Positions 1 through 12,794 of a stretch of DNA of 64,000 nt are shown here, piece by piece. The DNA lies in assembly GCA_002914805.1 (NCBI GenBank), contig JXTB01000118.1, forward strand, positions 297,960-361,959, written 5' to 3'. The notes beneath the pieces were generated by a model. The model made no database searches, was not told the origin of the DNA, and saw only the letters and a list, made by a program, of their open reading frames with translations. Origin of the DNA: Parasponia andersonii. Its lineage: Eukaryota > Streptophyta > Magnoliopsida > Rosales > Cannabaceae. A program made the translations under genes and the position numbers. Position 1 is the stretch's first letter. Every line of letters starts with the position of its first letter.

Positions 1-1189
1 GACTTCGGTGCTAACCTCACCTCTCAATAATAATTTTATGAAAATACAAGTGAACACTTACTCAAAGAATCACCTCTCCAAAAAATAATACAAGATAAGC
101 TTAGGTGATTTGAGAATAATATACAAATGATGCTCTAGGAATGACTCAAATAGATTTGAAAGTTAAAGTAGAGTAAAAGAAAGCTTTTTGTACTTAGAAA
201 CTAATTGGGTATCAATATAGGTTCGCATTCTCTTGTTCTAAGTCATCAAATGTAACTCTATTTAAAGGCATCTTCAAAAACTAGCCGTTTTCAACCGTTG
301 GTAACTTGCTGCTAAAATTTTGTTCGACCAGAAATAATTTTAGTCAATCAAAAAATTAGCCGTTGGAGTCTGACACGCCAGTTCAGCTCTAACGGTCATT
401 TTTAGTTGTTATTTTAGTCGACCAAGCCTAGTTGACCAAAATTGGTCATAAATCAATTTTTGGTCTCTTTGAACCAATTTTTGGTCATTCTTAAAATTTT
501 CTTCAAATTATTTTTAACATTAAAAAATGTATTTTTGAGAATATTTTAGCTAGATTAGAAATGATATTTATTTTCAAACAATTAAGAATTAGTAGATTTA
601 AAATTTAGCTAATTCTTTGAAGATTTGTTTGAAAATTCATTTGAAAGATTTTTGAGCCATATCAAAGAGAATTTATATGCAATGAACTTAAATACAAGAC
701 TAAATATGAAATATACCCTATCTAAGTATGGTCTTGTATCTTGATTGTCCATCTTCAAGCTTGATTCTAATAAGTCCATAAGTATCTATCTTCAAGTTTG
801 ATTCCTTGATTAACTTGAGTTAGAACTTTAAAACTATTTCACTACACACTCAAGTTAAATCATTAGTACTAAATCAAATGTTTGTTATCTTCAAAATAAG
901 AGTGAGTAAGATTGAAATATTAATTTCCTAACACAAACATGGCTAAATAGATCGAAATAAAAAAAAAAATAGAACAAGTTATAAGGACCAACCGAAGAGA
1001 AACAGAGATAAGACTACAACGTAAGCTAAACGACTTTTCTGGCTATCGAGACAACTGACTCAGATGAACAACTACCTGAAAGGGAGGAAAAATAGGAGGG
1101 TTGAGCTCGAAAGCTTAGTAGGAAAGCTGTTATCTCATTTAAAATCTTTTTTAGTGATGGAAAGCCCTTACATGGTTAGTTTAATCTAA
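1..1189. other. AT-rich intergenic sequence, no gene
   Basis: No open frame here resembles a protein. The stretch is AT-rich with scattered homopolymers. Repeated phrases such as accaa(a/t)ttttggtc near 430-490 suggest old LTR-retrotransposon DNA, but no LTR borders, primer site or coding motif could be fixed. Confidence 0.5.
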
Positions 1190-1253
1190 AACACCTTTTT
1201 GCAAAACAATATATATTGTACATATCCATTTCCAAAGTTGATAGTCCGTTTAT

Positions 1254-1292
1254 GTATATATATATAACTATATATATATATATATATACACA
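1254..1292. repeat. (TA)n microsatellite
   Basis: Almost pure TA dinucleotide runs. The short open frames across it on both strands consist of Tyr/Ile repeats and are artefacts of the microsatellite. Confidence 0.8.
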
Positions 1293-1441
1293 TATAGATA
1301 TGAAAAAATGTTATCCAAAACCAATAGTCTGTATGCACATACCTATATATAGATATACAAAAAGTATGATGTCTAAAAATCAATCAGTCTACAAACACAT
1401 AATACAAATCCACCCATACCTATGAGTTTACTATTTTTCCT

Positions 1442-2154
1442 CAATAGAAACTAGGGTATTGGCACTACGTGTGCCATACAACTTGCTTGACACCTAGTCC
1501 ATAACTGGTGGGGACACCTGTGTGTCACCTACCAAACTTGGAGGGGTAACCGTATTGCCTACGTCTACCAAATAGGGAGATAATCAGAAAAAATACTCTG
1601 TGCAGGTTCACGGGCTCTGCATCATCAGTGGGGCTGTAGCGCCACATTGTAAAAATCTCATGATACTATCCTGGGACTCATGTGTGATCCTATGATACTT
1701 GTACTCTAAACTGATGTGTAAAAGTAGTCATGCAATAATTTAAGTTCAAATGATGCTCTGGTTTTTAATAAAATAGTTAATCAAATTTTGTAGAAAAATG
1801 AACAATATAATAGCCCTATTTTAACATATCCAAAAACAACCTACATTCAGAAAAGTCCCAAAGCAATCTAATACATAAATCATATCATTCAATTCCATCA
1901 CAGATATTTAAAAATTCTAAAATCACGTTTGTTCTCATATATTACAGATTATAATTGTTATTCAAAAATGACGTAAAAGGCTTTGAATCAATAAACGGAC
2001 CTCTTTATTGAATTTCTAATGTCTAAAATAGCTAAGTTAGACATATAACTCGACCGATTCAGGTCTGAACCGACACTGGACTGGTGACACACAAAATTAG
2101 ATAAAATTTAAGCTGTTAGATATTGATTTTTATGGCGGTTATCAAATATAGTCA

Positions 2155-2186
<32 letters not shown>

Positions 2187-2727
2187 ATCAAATTTCACTA
2201 TTTTTCGAGTATATTCCAAAAATGACAACAAAAATGAAATCTAATGGTCAGATTAAAAATCAAACTCGAGCTTAAAAATAGACAAAAATAGAAACTTTCA
2301 TTCCGGATAAAATGGGATCATAAAATATATACCTTGACAATCTTTACAACAAGACGAATCTAATGATCCTAGTTTAATGTCGAATAGTGGTTGGAATAGT
2401 CGTCGGTGACCGAAAACGTCCACGACTCCCTTTTCCCCTCACCATCATTCGACAGCTCCGATGGCTATTCTGAGGGTGGCGGCTTGCAGTTGGCAGCGAG
2501 CTAGAGCTGTGCCGGTGGTTCCTGTAGCTGGGCGGTGACCGGACGTCGACGTCTTGGGGAGCTCCAGCTTCAGTCTTCTTTGGTAGGAGAGAGGATAGAT
2601 AGAGATGGAGAGAAATGTATCTAGAGGGAGAGAGAAGAAAGAGAGAGAGAGAGAGAGTTATTTTTAAATAAAAAAAATTAGTGGGTCCTACCACTAATAT
2701 ATATATATAATTTTGTGGAGTGTTACA
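1442..2727 (-). mobile_element. probable LTR remnant, minus strand
   Basis: Read on the minus strand, the right border begins TGTAACACTCCAC, a start typical of plant gypsy and copia LTRs. Behind it lies a GC-richer block (2390-2560), as in the LTR at 20734-22600. The 106-codon frame on the minus strand (2374-2694) falls inside this block; it is low-complexity and matches no family I know. The left border is a guess and no target duplication was found. Confidence 0.35.
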
Positions 2728-4780
2728 CTATACTTTACCAATCTATACTAATTACATAAAATTTGGTTAGTAAATTTTGAACAACATGGTAATTTTATAA
2801 ATTAAATTTACTAAATGTTAAAATTTTTTTCTCGCATATGCTTTTTACTCACGGTACAACTACAATAGAACTACAACATAACATAACATTATCAAACTGG
2901 CCTAGTGTTTTAATTTATCTTAGTGTTGTAATTATGGGATAAATAATAAAAAAAAATATCTCCTATATTTTAGTTAACATACACATTCCACTTTTAGTTT
3001 CTAGTAAAGAGAAATATCTAGTATGATTTAAGTTTATATTCTTGTTATACCCTTTTCCATAAATTTAGGAACTTTTTTCTATTGTTAACAATTGGGGGAA
3101 AATTGCATTATATAAGATAATTTTATTTTCTATTTTTGGATTAAAGGAAGTTATTTATTATAAAACCGTTTGCTACAATAGTAAGAATAAAGTTAGCAAA
3201 TTTTCTATTAGAGAATAAAGCATCACTAAAAAAAAAATGCTTGGTATATGTATAAGCCACTTAATTCCTGAAACAAGTAAATAAATTGACAATAGCTTAT
3301 CTCTCAACCTAGTAAAAGTAACCAAGTAAATAAATCAACAATGCTTGGTACATATGATCAACTACAATATATAATAAAAGTAGAGAGTAGATGTTTAATT
3401 TATTGCTTTTATAAAATGTACCTTTGTGATCATGACGTAGATTCATAAAAGACATAGATACAAGTTATTTTGTATTTAAATAAATTGTTCGCAATTAATA
3501 AAATAAAGTTGGGCTCTCAATTTTAATTATTATAAATTCATTGAATAATTTATCTTAATTACGTATGAGTTTAAAACATGTGGTTAGAACTGAATCAATG
3601 TATGAGATTTAACAAACTTAGAAATAACTATCAAACTCATTAAATTTCATTAGGTATTTATAGATACTTTATTTTTAATGTCGAGTCAATTATAAGATCA
3701 TATATGTCTATATTATACCAATTGAGCTGCTAATGTGAAACTCTGATTGATGGAATTAATATTCTCAGTAACTTAGTAAGGAAGTATTTATGAATATTGA
3801 TACTTATAGGTTGGCAATATAAAATTTGTACAAACATATTCCTTGTTAGATTTTCAAATTTTTATCATAAAATTCTCTAGCCAAAGAGTGCCAGCATATC
3901 AAATTGATATGTTAAAATAAACATATTGGAGAAAATTAGCAAAGAGCATAAGATGTAGCTAAATTGATTGGCAGTTGAGATACCAATTTAATTACGATAT
4001 GTTACAAAGAATTAAAATATAGAAATTAATGTGTCATAAGCTAATTGTTACTAGCATAATAATATCTATAATATCATACAATAGTATGGTGCAATTTCAA
4101 TATTTTAGTGAAGTAAAATTTGGAATCAATAATTTAATTAAAAGGCATAATTATGTGAGACACTATTGTATGTGTCCAAAGATATACGAATTGGCCCATA
4201 AACTCAAAAAGAGAAATAGCAGTTGAGCATCATAAGCCCAAGGCTGCGCAAGCCTAGCCCACTAATGGGCACAGGCATGTGGCACCATAATGCATGCACG
4301 GTGCTAAGCGTGCAAATTACATGTGATTCCCATTTTATTGGAATTGTTATTTAATAATTGTTGAATTATTTGAGTTTAAGATGTTCTTAATTAAGAATAA
4401 AATTCGAATAGAAAAGTCCATCAGAAACATAGTACGTGAGTTGACCAATTAACTTTGGTAATTAACAAATAATAGAAGATAAATATCTTTAAGTTGGTTT
4501 CTTAATTCAAATTAGCAGGGGAATCTGCACAATTAAAGATAGATATCTATTTGACTTAATTTCTAATTAACTATAGATATCTATTTGAATTAATTTCTAA
4601 TTAACTTTTGGAACTAATTAATTTTTGATAAAAGTTTGAAACTCAAACTCTCCTTATATTAAAATGTTTCACGAATAATATTGCAAAGAAATTATCTCTA
4701 CATTTTAGGTGTAGGGCAATCCCACAAAAAGGGGATTGCTTAGGTACATTAAACTTGGATGGTTTGTTTTATTTTATAAG
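2728..4780. other. AT-rich intergenic sequence, no gene
   Basis: No coding or RNA gene seen. The 65-codon frame at 4029-4226 has no recognisable motif and AT-driven composition. Confidence 0.5.
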
Positions 4781-5147
4781 ATAAATTACAAAAAAAAAAC
4801 CCGAAGGCCTTTTTTTTTTACAATTTAAATCCTCAAGTTTAGACTCTACAAAATAATACTCTAAAATTAAGAATTTCTAAAAATTAATACTATGAGTTGA
4901 CTTTTTAAATAACTTTAACAGATAAAAGACATTAATATCCTCAAAATTAAGGAGAATAATAAAGACTAATTTAGTTTTAATGAAGGATATTATTATTTTT
5001 TATTAACTAAAATTGGTAAAAAAAAAGTCAGTTTAGGATATTAATTTTTAGAAATTATTAATCTCGGGTTATTATTTTGCAGAGTCCAAACTTCAGGATT
5101 TAAATTGTAGAATACTCAAATTTCGAGGAATTTTTTTGCAGTTCACC
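4781..5147. mobile_element. MITE family 2, copy 1 (fold-back)
   Basis: A 0.37-kb palindromic element. The left arm (about 4785-4930) and right arm (about 5000-5147) are inverted versions of each other: phrases about aaaataatactctaaaattaag and aaattaatactatgagttgac return in reverse complement. The right tip reads TTTTTTTGCAGTTCACC. Related copies lie at 11468-13010 and 59655-60006. No ORF, so non-autonomous. The superfamily is unknown. Confidence 0.75.
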
Positions 5148-5879
5148 CTATTTTATATTATAGATTTATAAAATAAAATAATTCTACAAATTAGTACAAG
5201 TGATGTTCATGGATGTTTATATTAATTTTTCTGTGAGTTCTGGAAAAAAAATTTCCGAAAGAAAATAAGTGAGTTTTGAAGTTGATCAAAAGACTCTGGA
5301 ACAAATAAAAAACACGTATCGAAAAATCAAAAGCTAAGTCATAAGGAAAATCTTATGTTTTTCTTATGGTTTTTTGCTTTTATTATTTCCCGTACGTACA
5401 GGGTAATCATCACTCAACAACAGAATGGGATGTAATTTTGGAAGATTTTGGTAATGAGATATTTTGCATTTATATTGACTTGGACATCAAGAGTTATTTA
5501 ATTTGTTCTTCCTTTATGTTTTAACGTTTTAGAAGCTAAGAATTAAGATCTTGGAGTTTTGCTATCCGCTGTGTTCATGTGTTTGTGATGTTATGTATGA
5601 GTAATATTATAAGACATCAGTGGTGTATGATATGTTTGTTTATCACTGATTTAATTAATAAATTGGTCCAATCAGAACCTCACTTGAATTAATTATAACG
5701 ACCGGCACATCTGGACACCAGTCCTCTGTAACGTTATTCTACGGGTATTCTAGAATTTTTTGAATATCATCATGGTGACGTCTCATGATCACATGCGCAT
5801 AAACACCAACAGCTATCTAGCAGGAAATTTATTATTTCCTTCTTTTATTTTATTAGAAGATATGGTTGACAATTTATTT
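5148..5879. other. intergenic sequence, no gene
   Basis: Nothing recognised. Base composition is less skewed toward the right end as the 5.9-kb patch begins. Confidence 0.5.
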
Positions 5880-6290
5880 AAAAGCCTCAACACACATCAC
5901 TGAGGCAAGGGCACGCAACCTTGTACGTACTCGAACAAGTATTACAATCATCGATATCATGATATGCTGCAGATAGCTCTTGATTCATTCTTAGACGAGA
6001 TTATTCCGGTAAGCTTACGCCAGCTCCAAGCTGGGTGCATTTACTTGGACAAGTCTCGGTTATGTCCATACAAAAGCAGATGGGAGGAATCGAACGAGTG
6101 CAGCGGCAAGCTTCACAAGAGCAATAATTTTAAGCGTCCCTGCACACGCATTGGGTTTCGCCCCAATAATTTTCAGTACATTCGCAGCTATCGCAACAAG
6201 AAGACTGTTCACGTACCTGCACTGTAATTTCAAATTTTCACAGAACTGTGATCGGTTTGTAACAATATCCAATGTCATCTCAATGCTAGT
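5880..6290 (+). other. unrecognised GC-richer patch, possible gene fragment
   Basis: A roughly 400-bp island of near-balanced composition within AT-rich DNA. An 87-codon plus-strand frame starts at 5964. Two other frames are hydrophobic: plus 6151-6369 and a minus frame rich in Ala/Leu/Val at 6060-6374. A possible donor (CCG|GTAAGC near 6010) and acceptor (TTTCACAG near 6242) are present. No frame matches a protein family I know. It could be a decayed exon or transposon sequence. Confidence 0.25.
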
Positions 6291-6759
6291 AAAATGCTTA
6301 CGTACATATATACAAACATATATATATATATACACACACATTTCTACACGCATTATTTTGTGTACATAAGACACTAAGGAGACTCATAATGGAAATCACT
6401 TAAGATGAGTACCAGATTGAAGGAGATATGGCTTGTTCTCTGAATCTAGGACTTTAAAAAGATCGAACCGGGCGTCAGCTGTTGCAACAACAAGCAGCAC
6501 CAGTACTGCAACGTTCCGAACCGAGACATTGTTGAAGGCCATATCGATCGAATGTTTGTATAATATATAATTATATGATAGATAGGATATGGAACGCTAA
6601 TCGCTTGGTAGGACATATTTATATATAGTAGCTCCATCGTTATTGTACGTAACATAATAAGGTATGCCCCATATTGTTATACATTAAGAAATAGGACAAC
6701 TAGAATTAGTTTTTGTACGACTTTAGGTAACATAGCTATTGAATTTCGGTGTGCTTAGC

Positions 6760-6790
<31 letters not shown>

Positions 6791-6970
6791 CATGACGAAA
6801 TCGTGATATTTTTTCAGTGAATGGTAACTAGTGAACACGTATCTATCTTGAATGGTAAGTGAACACGTATCTAGCTAAGTGCTATGGATAACTGATAATA
6901 AAAGGTAGATATCCTATATTCAGTAAAAAGTATGCATTCCACTTTTACTACCTTATGGTCTTATACAAGA

Positions 6971-7009
<39 letters not shown>

Positions 7010-8815
7010 TGAAGTTTTAAGGGAGATTTTTATTTTTGTTCTATATATGGAAACTTTAATTTGGACCATTAGATTTTGATTTGATAATTTTAATAATAAC
7101 TGTTACAACTATTTCTTGTATTTTTACCGAATATAATTAATTATTTAATTAATTATGTGAGATGGTTATGTGGAAAAATGTAATATAAATATTAATGTAA
7201 CATAGAAAAATAAAAATTTGACACACAATATTTTTACTTGATTCAACTATCTCCCGATAATCTACATCCAAAGAGAGTAGACCCAAAGAAATAAACTTAT
7301 TAGTAAAGAATAACATAAGTACAAATACCAATCAAATTTAAAAGACTCCTCATCTTAAATGTTGGAATATGTTAGTACTCTTTCACTAATTCGTCTAGTG
7401 AGCTCTCCTCGACTTGATACAATTCTTTCCATCTGAACTCCCTTCAAATTTCTCAGAATATGTCTTCTCCCGAAGACTTGATGCACTTTTCATGAAGCAC
7501 TCTTAAAACTAAGAATCTCTCCTACTTTCACAAAACAAAGTATGGATAGATTTAACTAAGTATTACTCTAATGACAATCTTAAACATACATGGCACATAT
7601 AGGACTCTAACTTAGCCTCCTATTTATAGTGTTTGAGGTCTTCCAATCCTTAGCAATCTGCAAGACACGTTTTACTCATTATGAATATTGATTGGAAGCC
7701 AATTAAATCAGTCAAGGATAAAATTTTCGCAATCAAGATTGATTTGAAATTATTATTGATTTTGCACAGTGATATTACAACATCAACCCTATCTAAACAA
7801 CTAGATTTGTAACATTTCTAGAAAAAACATTGATTTGTTACCTGAAATAAAAATTTCATTTTTCACACAAATCAATTAAATAAAAAATATTCACACATAA
7901 AAAGAATCAGCTAGAAAATAAATAAGGAAACGACGCCTCAAGATATAAAAATTTACACTTTCATACAATATGATAGTTTCTATAAAATTATAAGCTATCA
8001 AAACAATCAGATAGAATTAGCCTATTAAATAAAATCAAGATTAATTATTTCTAGAAATATTAAACAATTAATGATAACAATCACACAATAATCAATCTTC
8101 ATTGAAACACGCCTAAATAAGAAAGAAATATGTGAATAAAATTTTCCTACAAAGGCAAATATTAATCATTGACATTTCTGATCAAAACACAACTAATTAA
8201 ACAGATATTTAATCATATGACAGCTATAAAATTCAGACAAACACATTCAAAAAAGTCAAGTCAAATATTCTAGTGATATTACAACATCAACCCAGAATCA
8301 CTGTCAGTCAACATAGACAATGATGTTGTAACATCTGAAATCACAAGAGACTTTACCCTTCAATAACAAATATAAAAATCATTTGTAACTTAAGAAATGG
8401 TCAACCTGGTTGTAATTGATGAGTTGGACATTGTTTGTTCTCAATCTCATTCCATTTTTTTTTAATTCTCATTTCATAATTGATTCCTTTCCTAATACGC
8501 TTCTTTTTTTTTTTATTGGTTCAAGCATATTACCTTAAAACGTTTTATCTATCTCTTTGTTCTTTTTTTTTTTTTTGTTTATTTAACGTTTTTTTTATAT
8601 TTCACGTATGCATTTCGTGTTTTGTTTTTTGTTTTTTGTTTTTTTTTGAAAGGTGCTTTTTTTCTAATTTTACATGTAAGTTTCATCATGGTTATTTTGA
8701 CATAGAATAATATTTCTTTCAAAATAATAATAATAACACTAATAACAACAACAGCAGCAGCAGCAACAATAATAATAATAATAATAATAATAGTTTTGAT
8801 TAAAAAATCATATAT
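6291..8815. other. intergenic sequence with microsatellites, possible retrotransposon debris
   Basis: TA microsatellites lie at about 6762-6783 and 6974-7007. The 7340-8400 part reads like antisense LTR or leader DNA of a retrotransposon: an inverted TATA-like ctatttatag near 7620 and two related phrases with agtgatattacaacatcaaccc at about 7768 and 8272. No borders could be set. A compound AAT/CAG/AAC trinucleotide microsatellite is at about 8725-8792. Confidence 0.4.
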
Positions 8816-8818
8816 ATA

Positions 8819-9043
8819 TGGGCACCAATCCAGTAAGTATTTTTTTTTTACCTATGCATAGGTATCAATTTGACCAATGAAAATTTAACATGTACATTTT
8901 TTTATTGTAAAAAATAGGAGAGAGAAAGAGCATTAATGATGCACGTCTTTTCGTGCACTTCATTATAGCCATTGGATCACTACGGCTAAAAAAAAATACT
9001 TACCCATAGGTAAAGAAAAAAAATACCTATTGGATTGGTAACC
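8819..9043. mobile_element. MITE family 1, copy 1
   Basis: A 0.22-kb element with inverted ends. The left end is GGCACCAATCCAGTAAGTAT; the right end, reversed, reads GGTTACCAATCCAATAGGTAT. The inside carries the family phrases gagagaaagagcattaatga and cacgtctttt. It is flanked on both sides by TA repeats. Copies are at 12271-12502, 18105-18224 (half), 40927-41050 (partial) and 49390-49591. No ORF. Confidence 0.8.
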
Positions 9044-9208
9044 TATATATATTTATATGCCTGTCCTTGCAACTTCATATGATAGAAAAATTTGATTAAA
9101 ATCTATTGACAACATGATTTGGATAGAACTGAAAAATTAGTTAATTTCTTGAAACGTATACTGATGAAAAAAAATGGCCTTGAAAATCATATATCCTAAT
9201 ATAAATTT

Positions 9209-9664
9209 GGGATAATAACAAATCTATCCCATGAGTTTTGATGAAATGCTCAATTTATCCCTTCGATTTTTGTAAATTATAAAATATTATATCTAATTAA
9301 AAAATTAATACAAATTTCACCCCTATATCTTATTAGGTCAAAATTACTAAACAAAATGTCAAAATAGTGGTGAATGAAAGAAAAAAATGACTAAGAATAA
9401 GAAGATTTTTTGAAAAAAAAAGGCTTATATAATCTTTTCAAATAAACTTTTTCATTTTTTTTAGCGATTTAATTGTATTTAGATAATGGTATTTTGGTCA
9501 TTTAAAAAAAATGATATTTTATTTGTTAATTTTGACCTAATAAGCTATAGGGAAAAAATTTATATTAATTTGTCAATTAGAAGGGATATTTTTGTAATTT
9601 ATAAAAACTGAAGGAATATATTGAGCATTTCATTAGAATCCAGGAGATAGTTTTGTTATTATCT
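9209..9664. mobile_element. MITE family 3 (long terminal inverted repeats)
   Basis: A fold-back element of 456 bp. The first 75 or so bases (GGATAATAACAAATCTATCC...) return inverted at the end (...GATAGTTTTGTTATTATC), and internal phrases such as tgaaatgctcaatttatccc also pair. The whole could form one long imperfect hairpin. No ORF and no second copy recognised in the window. Confidence 0.75.
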
Positions 9665-9956
9665 CTATTAATTTTAACCGTTACACGTTTCTAGAAAAAC
9701 TTATTCATACGGAAAAAGTAAAAATAAAATCACATTCATAGTACAATTATGTTCTATTTAATATTTTTAAATGACTATTTAAATGAAATGCACAAAAATT
9801 AAGTAAAGTTCGTTTTAAATAATAATGAATTTAATCTTAATTAAAAAAATAGAATATGAACAAAACAAATCTTATTTGATCTCCATATTGAGGAAAAATG
9901 AAGTACAAAAAGAAAAAAGAACATCAAAAGCGTATACATGAAGTTAATAAAATATA

Positions 9957-10474
9957 CACCTAATATTATTGAAGTTGTTTGGAGGTGTCCTCCTCATTCT
10001 TGGATTAAGATCAATACTGATGGTTTTATTTTTGGCGCTCCAGATTTTTCTGGATGCTTAGGAGTATTTAGGACGCATCGCGATTTTGTTTGTGGTTGTT
10101 TCTCTATTCCTTTGGGAGTAGGCTATTTATTTCAAGGTTGAGTTAGCAACAACGATTCATGTGATTGACTTTGTTTGGGAATATGGCTGGAAGTGTCTTT
10201 GGTTGGAGAGTGATACTATTTATGTAGTTTCTATATTATTGTTTTATTCATTAAAAGTTCCTTTATTTTTGGAGATCAGCTTGGTCTAGAGTCTTGGGGT
10301 ACATTGCTCATATGAATCTCGTCGTTACACATATTTATCGTGAGAGTAATCGTGTTGCTGATTCTTTGGCTTATAATTTATCCTACCAGATGTTATCACT
10401 CTTTCTTTTATTTCTTTTTTTTTTTTGTTTATGATGATTATATTACGAAGCCTAGTTATAAGTTTCGCTAAGTT
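9957..10474 (+). pseudogene. LINE RNase H domain, frameshifted
   Basis: The frame shows the plant-LINE RNase H signature: WIKINTDG (first catalytic Asp), then a Gly-rich strand, ELATTIH after a frameshift near 10130, LWLESD, and near the C-terminus HIYRESNRVADSLA. In complete LINEs this domain closes ORF2 behind the reverse transcriptase, which is missing here. At least two frameshifts break the reading frame (near 10130 and 10280), so no functional protein is made. Confidence 0.8.
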
Positions 10475-10610
10475 TTCTAATTTCTTTGGGTTTTGATTCT
10501 GTATTTAATTCTTGTGAGGTCAGGTTCATTTCTCCCTCTAACTAGGTGTCTCTTCTCCTTCTTTTTATTTTATTTTAGTTTCTCTCATTCCGTCGAGGTT
10601 AAAAAAAAAA
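9957..10610 (+). mobile_element. 5'-truncated L1-type LINE
   Basis: A short LINE copy containing only the end of ORF2: the RNase H domain, a 3' UTR and a poly-A tail (10601-10610). It is flanked by a 17-bp target-site duplication with one mismatch: GAAGTTAATAAAATATA at 9940-9956 and GAAGCTAATAAAATATA at 10611-10627. Such duplications plus an A-tail are the signature of target-primed reverse transcription. Severe 5' truncation is normal for plant LINEs. Confidence 0.88.
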
Positions 10611-10627
10611 GAAGCTAATAAAATATA

Positions 10628-11467
10628 TTTTATCAATTTTTTTCTTAAATAATGGATCCACCAACTAATGATTGTAGGTAAATTTTATTTGCTATTGTAA
10701 GTCATTTTCAAATTAGTCATAGTACCCATCTATGGAGCAAAAATAAATTTAAAAAAAAAAATTCCATTGAAAACTCACCCTATAAATATAAATATATATA
10801 TATATATATTTATATATATGCATGTGTTTTTTCAACTAAATCTTTTGCCAAAATGGAACTTTTCAGTTTGAGATTCATGACACAATTGCATTTTTGAAGA
10901 AAAAGTTGTATGTTCATTTTATCGATGAAATATTTTCCAAATGAGTGATATTTGTATTTAAATTCAAATAGCAAGGTTTTTATTTACCCAAATTTAGAAG
11001 TGAATGACACAATTTTTGCTTAAATGCAAATGTATTTTAAATTTATGGTGACATTGTTAAAAATTAGACAGAAGAAAAGCATGTTACATGCAGTTTAAAA
11101 AATAAAAAAGAAAAAGAAAAAAACATTCTTCTTTCAAATTAGCAGACAAATTTCTAGGATTTGGGAATGCCTCTACTTCTTTGTAAAAATCCTCAATTCC
11201 AACCAAAAAAAGACTCGATTGTCTTTAATTGGTTAATTCAATGGTTTTTGGAGCCATTTATTTGATTCAGAGAGCAAATGGTCATTATCTAAGTAATTGA
11301 TGGATCTTTAGTGGCACAGACCCAATTATTGCTCAAGTCTATAGCAAAATAACCGAATTTTTGGCACATTTTGAGGAAATGTTTATTTTTCAAAAGTATT
11401 TATAAAATGACTTCTATATCAGTGGAAATACCATTTGTAAAATATTGGATGCTCAATATAAAAATTA
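10628..11467. other. AT-rich intergenic sequence, no gene
   Basis: No gene or clear element seen. A TA run lies at about 10794-10820. Confidence 0.5.
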
Positions 11468-12047
11468 GGTAAATAGCAAAAAAAAAATACCTTAAGGTTT
11501 GGATATTTTGTAATTTAAACCTTAAAGTTTGGACTTTGCAAAATAATATCCTAAGATTAAGAAATTCTAAAAATTAATACTCTGAATTGACTTTTTGAAT
11601 AATTTTGACCGATAAAAGGCAATAATATTCTCAAAATTAAGAAGAATAATAAGGATTAATCTAGTTTTAGGGGAGGATAAAATTATTTTTTCATTACTAA
11701 AATTAGTCAAAAAAATCAGTGTAGGGTATTAGTCTTCAGAAATTCTTAATCTCAGAGTATTATTTTGTAGAGTTCAAATTTCAGGATTTAAATTTTAGAG
11801 CACTCTGAGCTTGTTTTAGATTCACTTTCATTTTCTATTTTTTATTTTTTAAAACAAAAAAATTGAAATTTTTTTTGAAAGTTTGCTTGGCAACTTTGTT
11901 TTAGTTTTTAAAATTGTTATAAAAAATTTCAAGAAAAAAGTGCAAACGAAAAATTTCTAATACCTTTATTTTTTTTTAAAACAAATTTTAAAAACAAAAG
12001 AATATACAAACATTTATGCACAAGTATGTACATATATATGTATATAC

Positions 12048-12794
12048 TAGGGATGACAACTATATTCGCCAACCTGTATACCCGCGAGTACCCGACTTTA
12101 ATGGGGCGAGTAACACCTGACTATTTGGGTAAATGAGGCAGGTACAAGTACTAATTGAAAAATCCGATCTGGATATGGAGCGGGTACAAGTATAGGATAT
12201 ATACACCTGTGTACCTGACTCGATTAATTATATATAAAAATAAATAAATGTATAAAGTATATGTGTAATAGTTGCCAATCCAGTAAGTATTTTTTTTACC
12301 TATGTATAGGATTTTTTTTAACTGTTAGATCATCATCTAATGGTGATGTAACAGTTATAATGATGTGCATGAAAAGACGTACATTATTAACGTTATTTTT
12401 CTTTCTTACTTTTTAATATAAAAAAATTTACATGATAAATTTTAATTGACCAAAATGATATATATGTATAGGTAAAAAAAAATATGTACTCGATTGGTGC
12501 CATGTATAATTTATGTAAAATACACACAAATAAATATATATATATAAAAATTAGGTTTTATTATTAATGTATTATTAATTTTAGTTTATGATATTATCAT
12601 TAGATTTTTTTTCTCTTTAAATTCATATTTCTCTTTAAGTTTTTACCAGATATGGGTACCTACGGGTACCCACGTGCGAACCTGCCCTGCCAACTTCAAT
12701 GGGCAAATGGAGTGACTATGGGTTTGATTTTTTCCCGCATATACAGGGAAGAGATAGTTATACCTACCTAGAACCCGACCATTTGCCTTCCTTA
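12048..12794. mobile_element. non-autonomous hAT element
   Basis: The left end TAGGGATGACAA and the right end TTTGCCTTCCTTA form the short imperfect inverted tips typical of plant Ac/Ds-like hAT elements. Subterminal sequence contains repeated hexamer-like motifs (gggtac, tacccg, gggtac) on both sides, as in hAT transposase-binding regions. A perfect 8-bp target duplication GTATATAC is present at 12040-12047 and 12795-12802, the size expected for hAT. No transposase ORF. A MITE 1 copy lies inside. Confidence 0.88.
12271..12502. mobile_element. MITE family 1, copy 2 (innermost level)
   Basis: Begins gttgccaatccagtaagta and ends ctcgattggtgcc, inverted with respect to each other. The interior (agacgtacattattaacg, ttaatataaaaaaatttacat) matches the reverse complement of copy 1 and the direct strand of copy 3. 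It lies wholly inside the hAT element, so it inserted after the hAT. Confidence 0.8.

Noticed and set aside
1186-1425. Two overlapping ORFs on opposite strands
   Set aside because: Tyr/Ile repeats made by the TA microsatellite.
8480-8710. 76-codon Phe-rich ORF
   Set aside because: Driven by poly-T runs; no motif.
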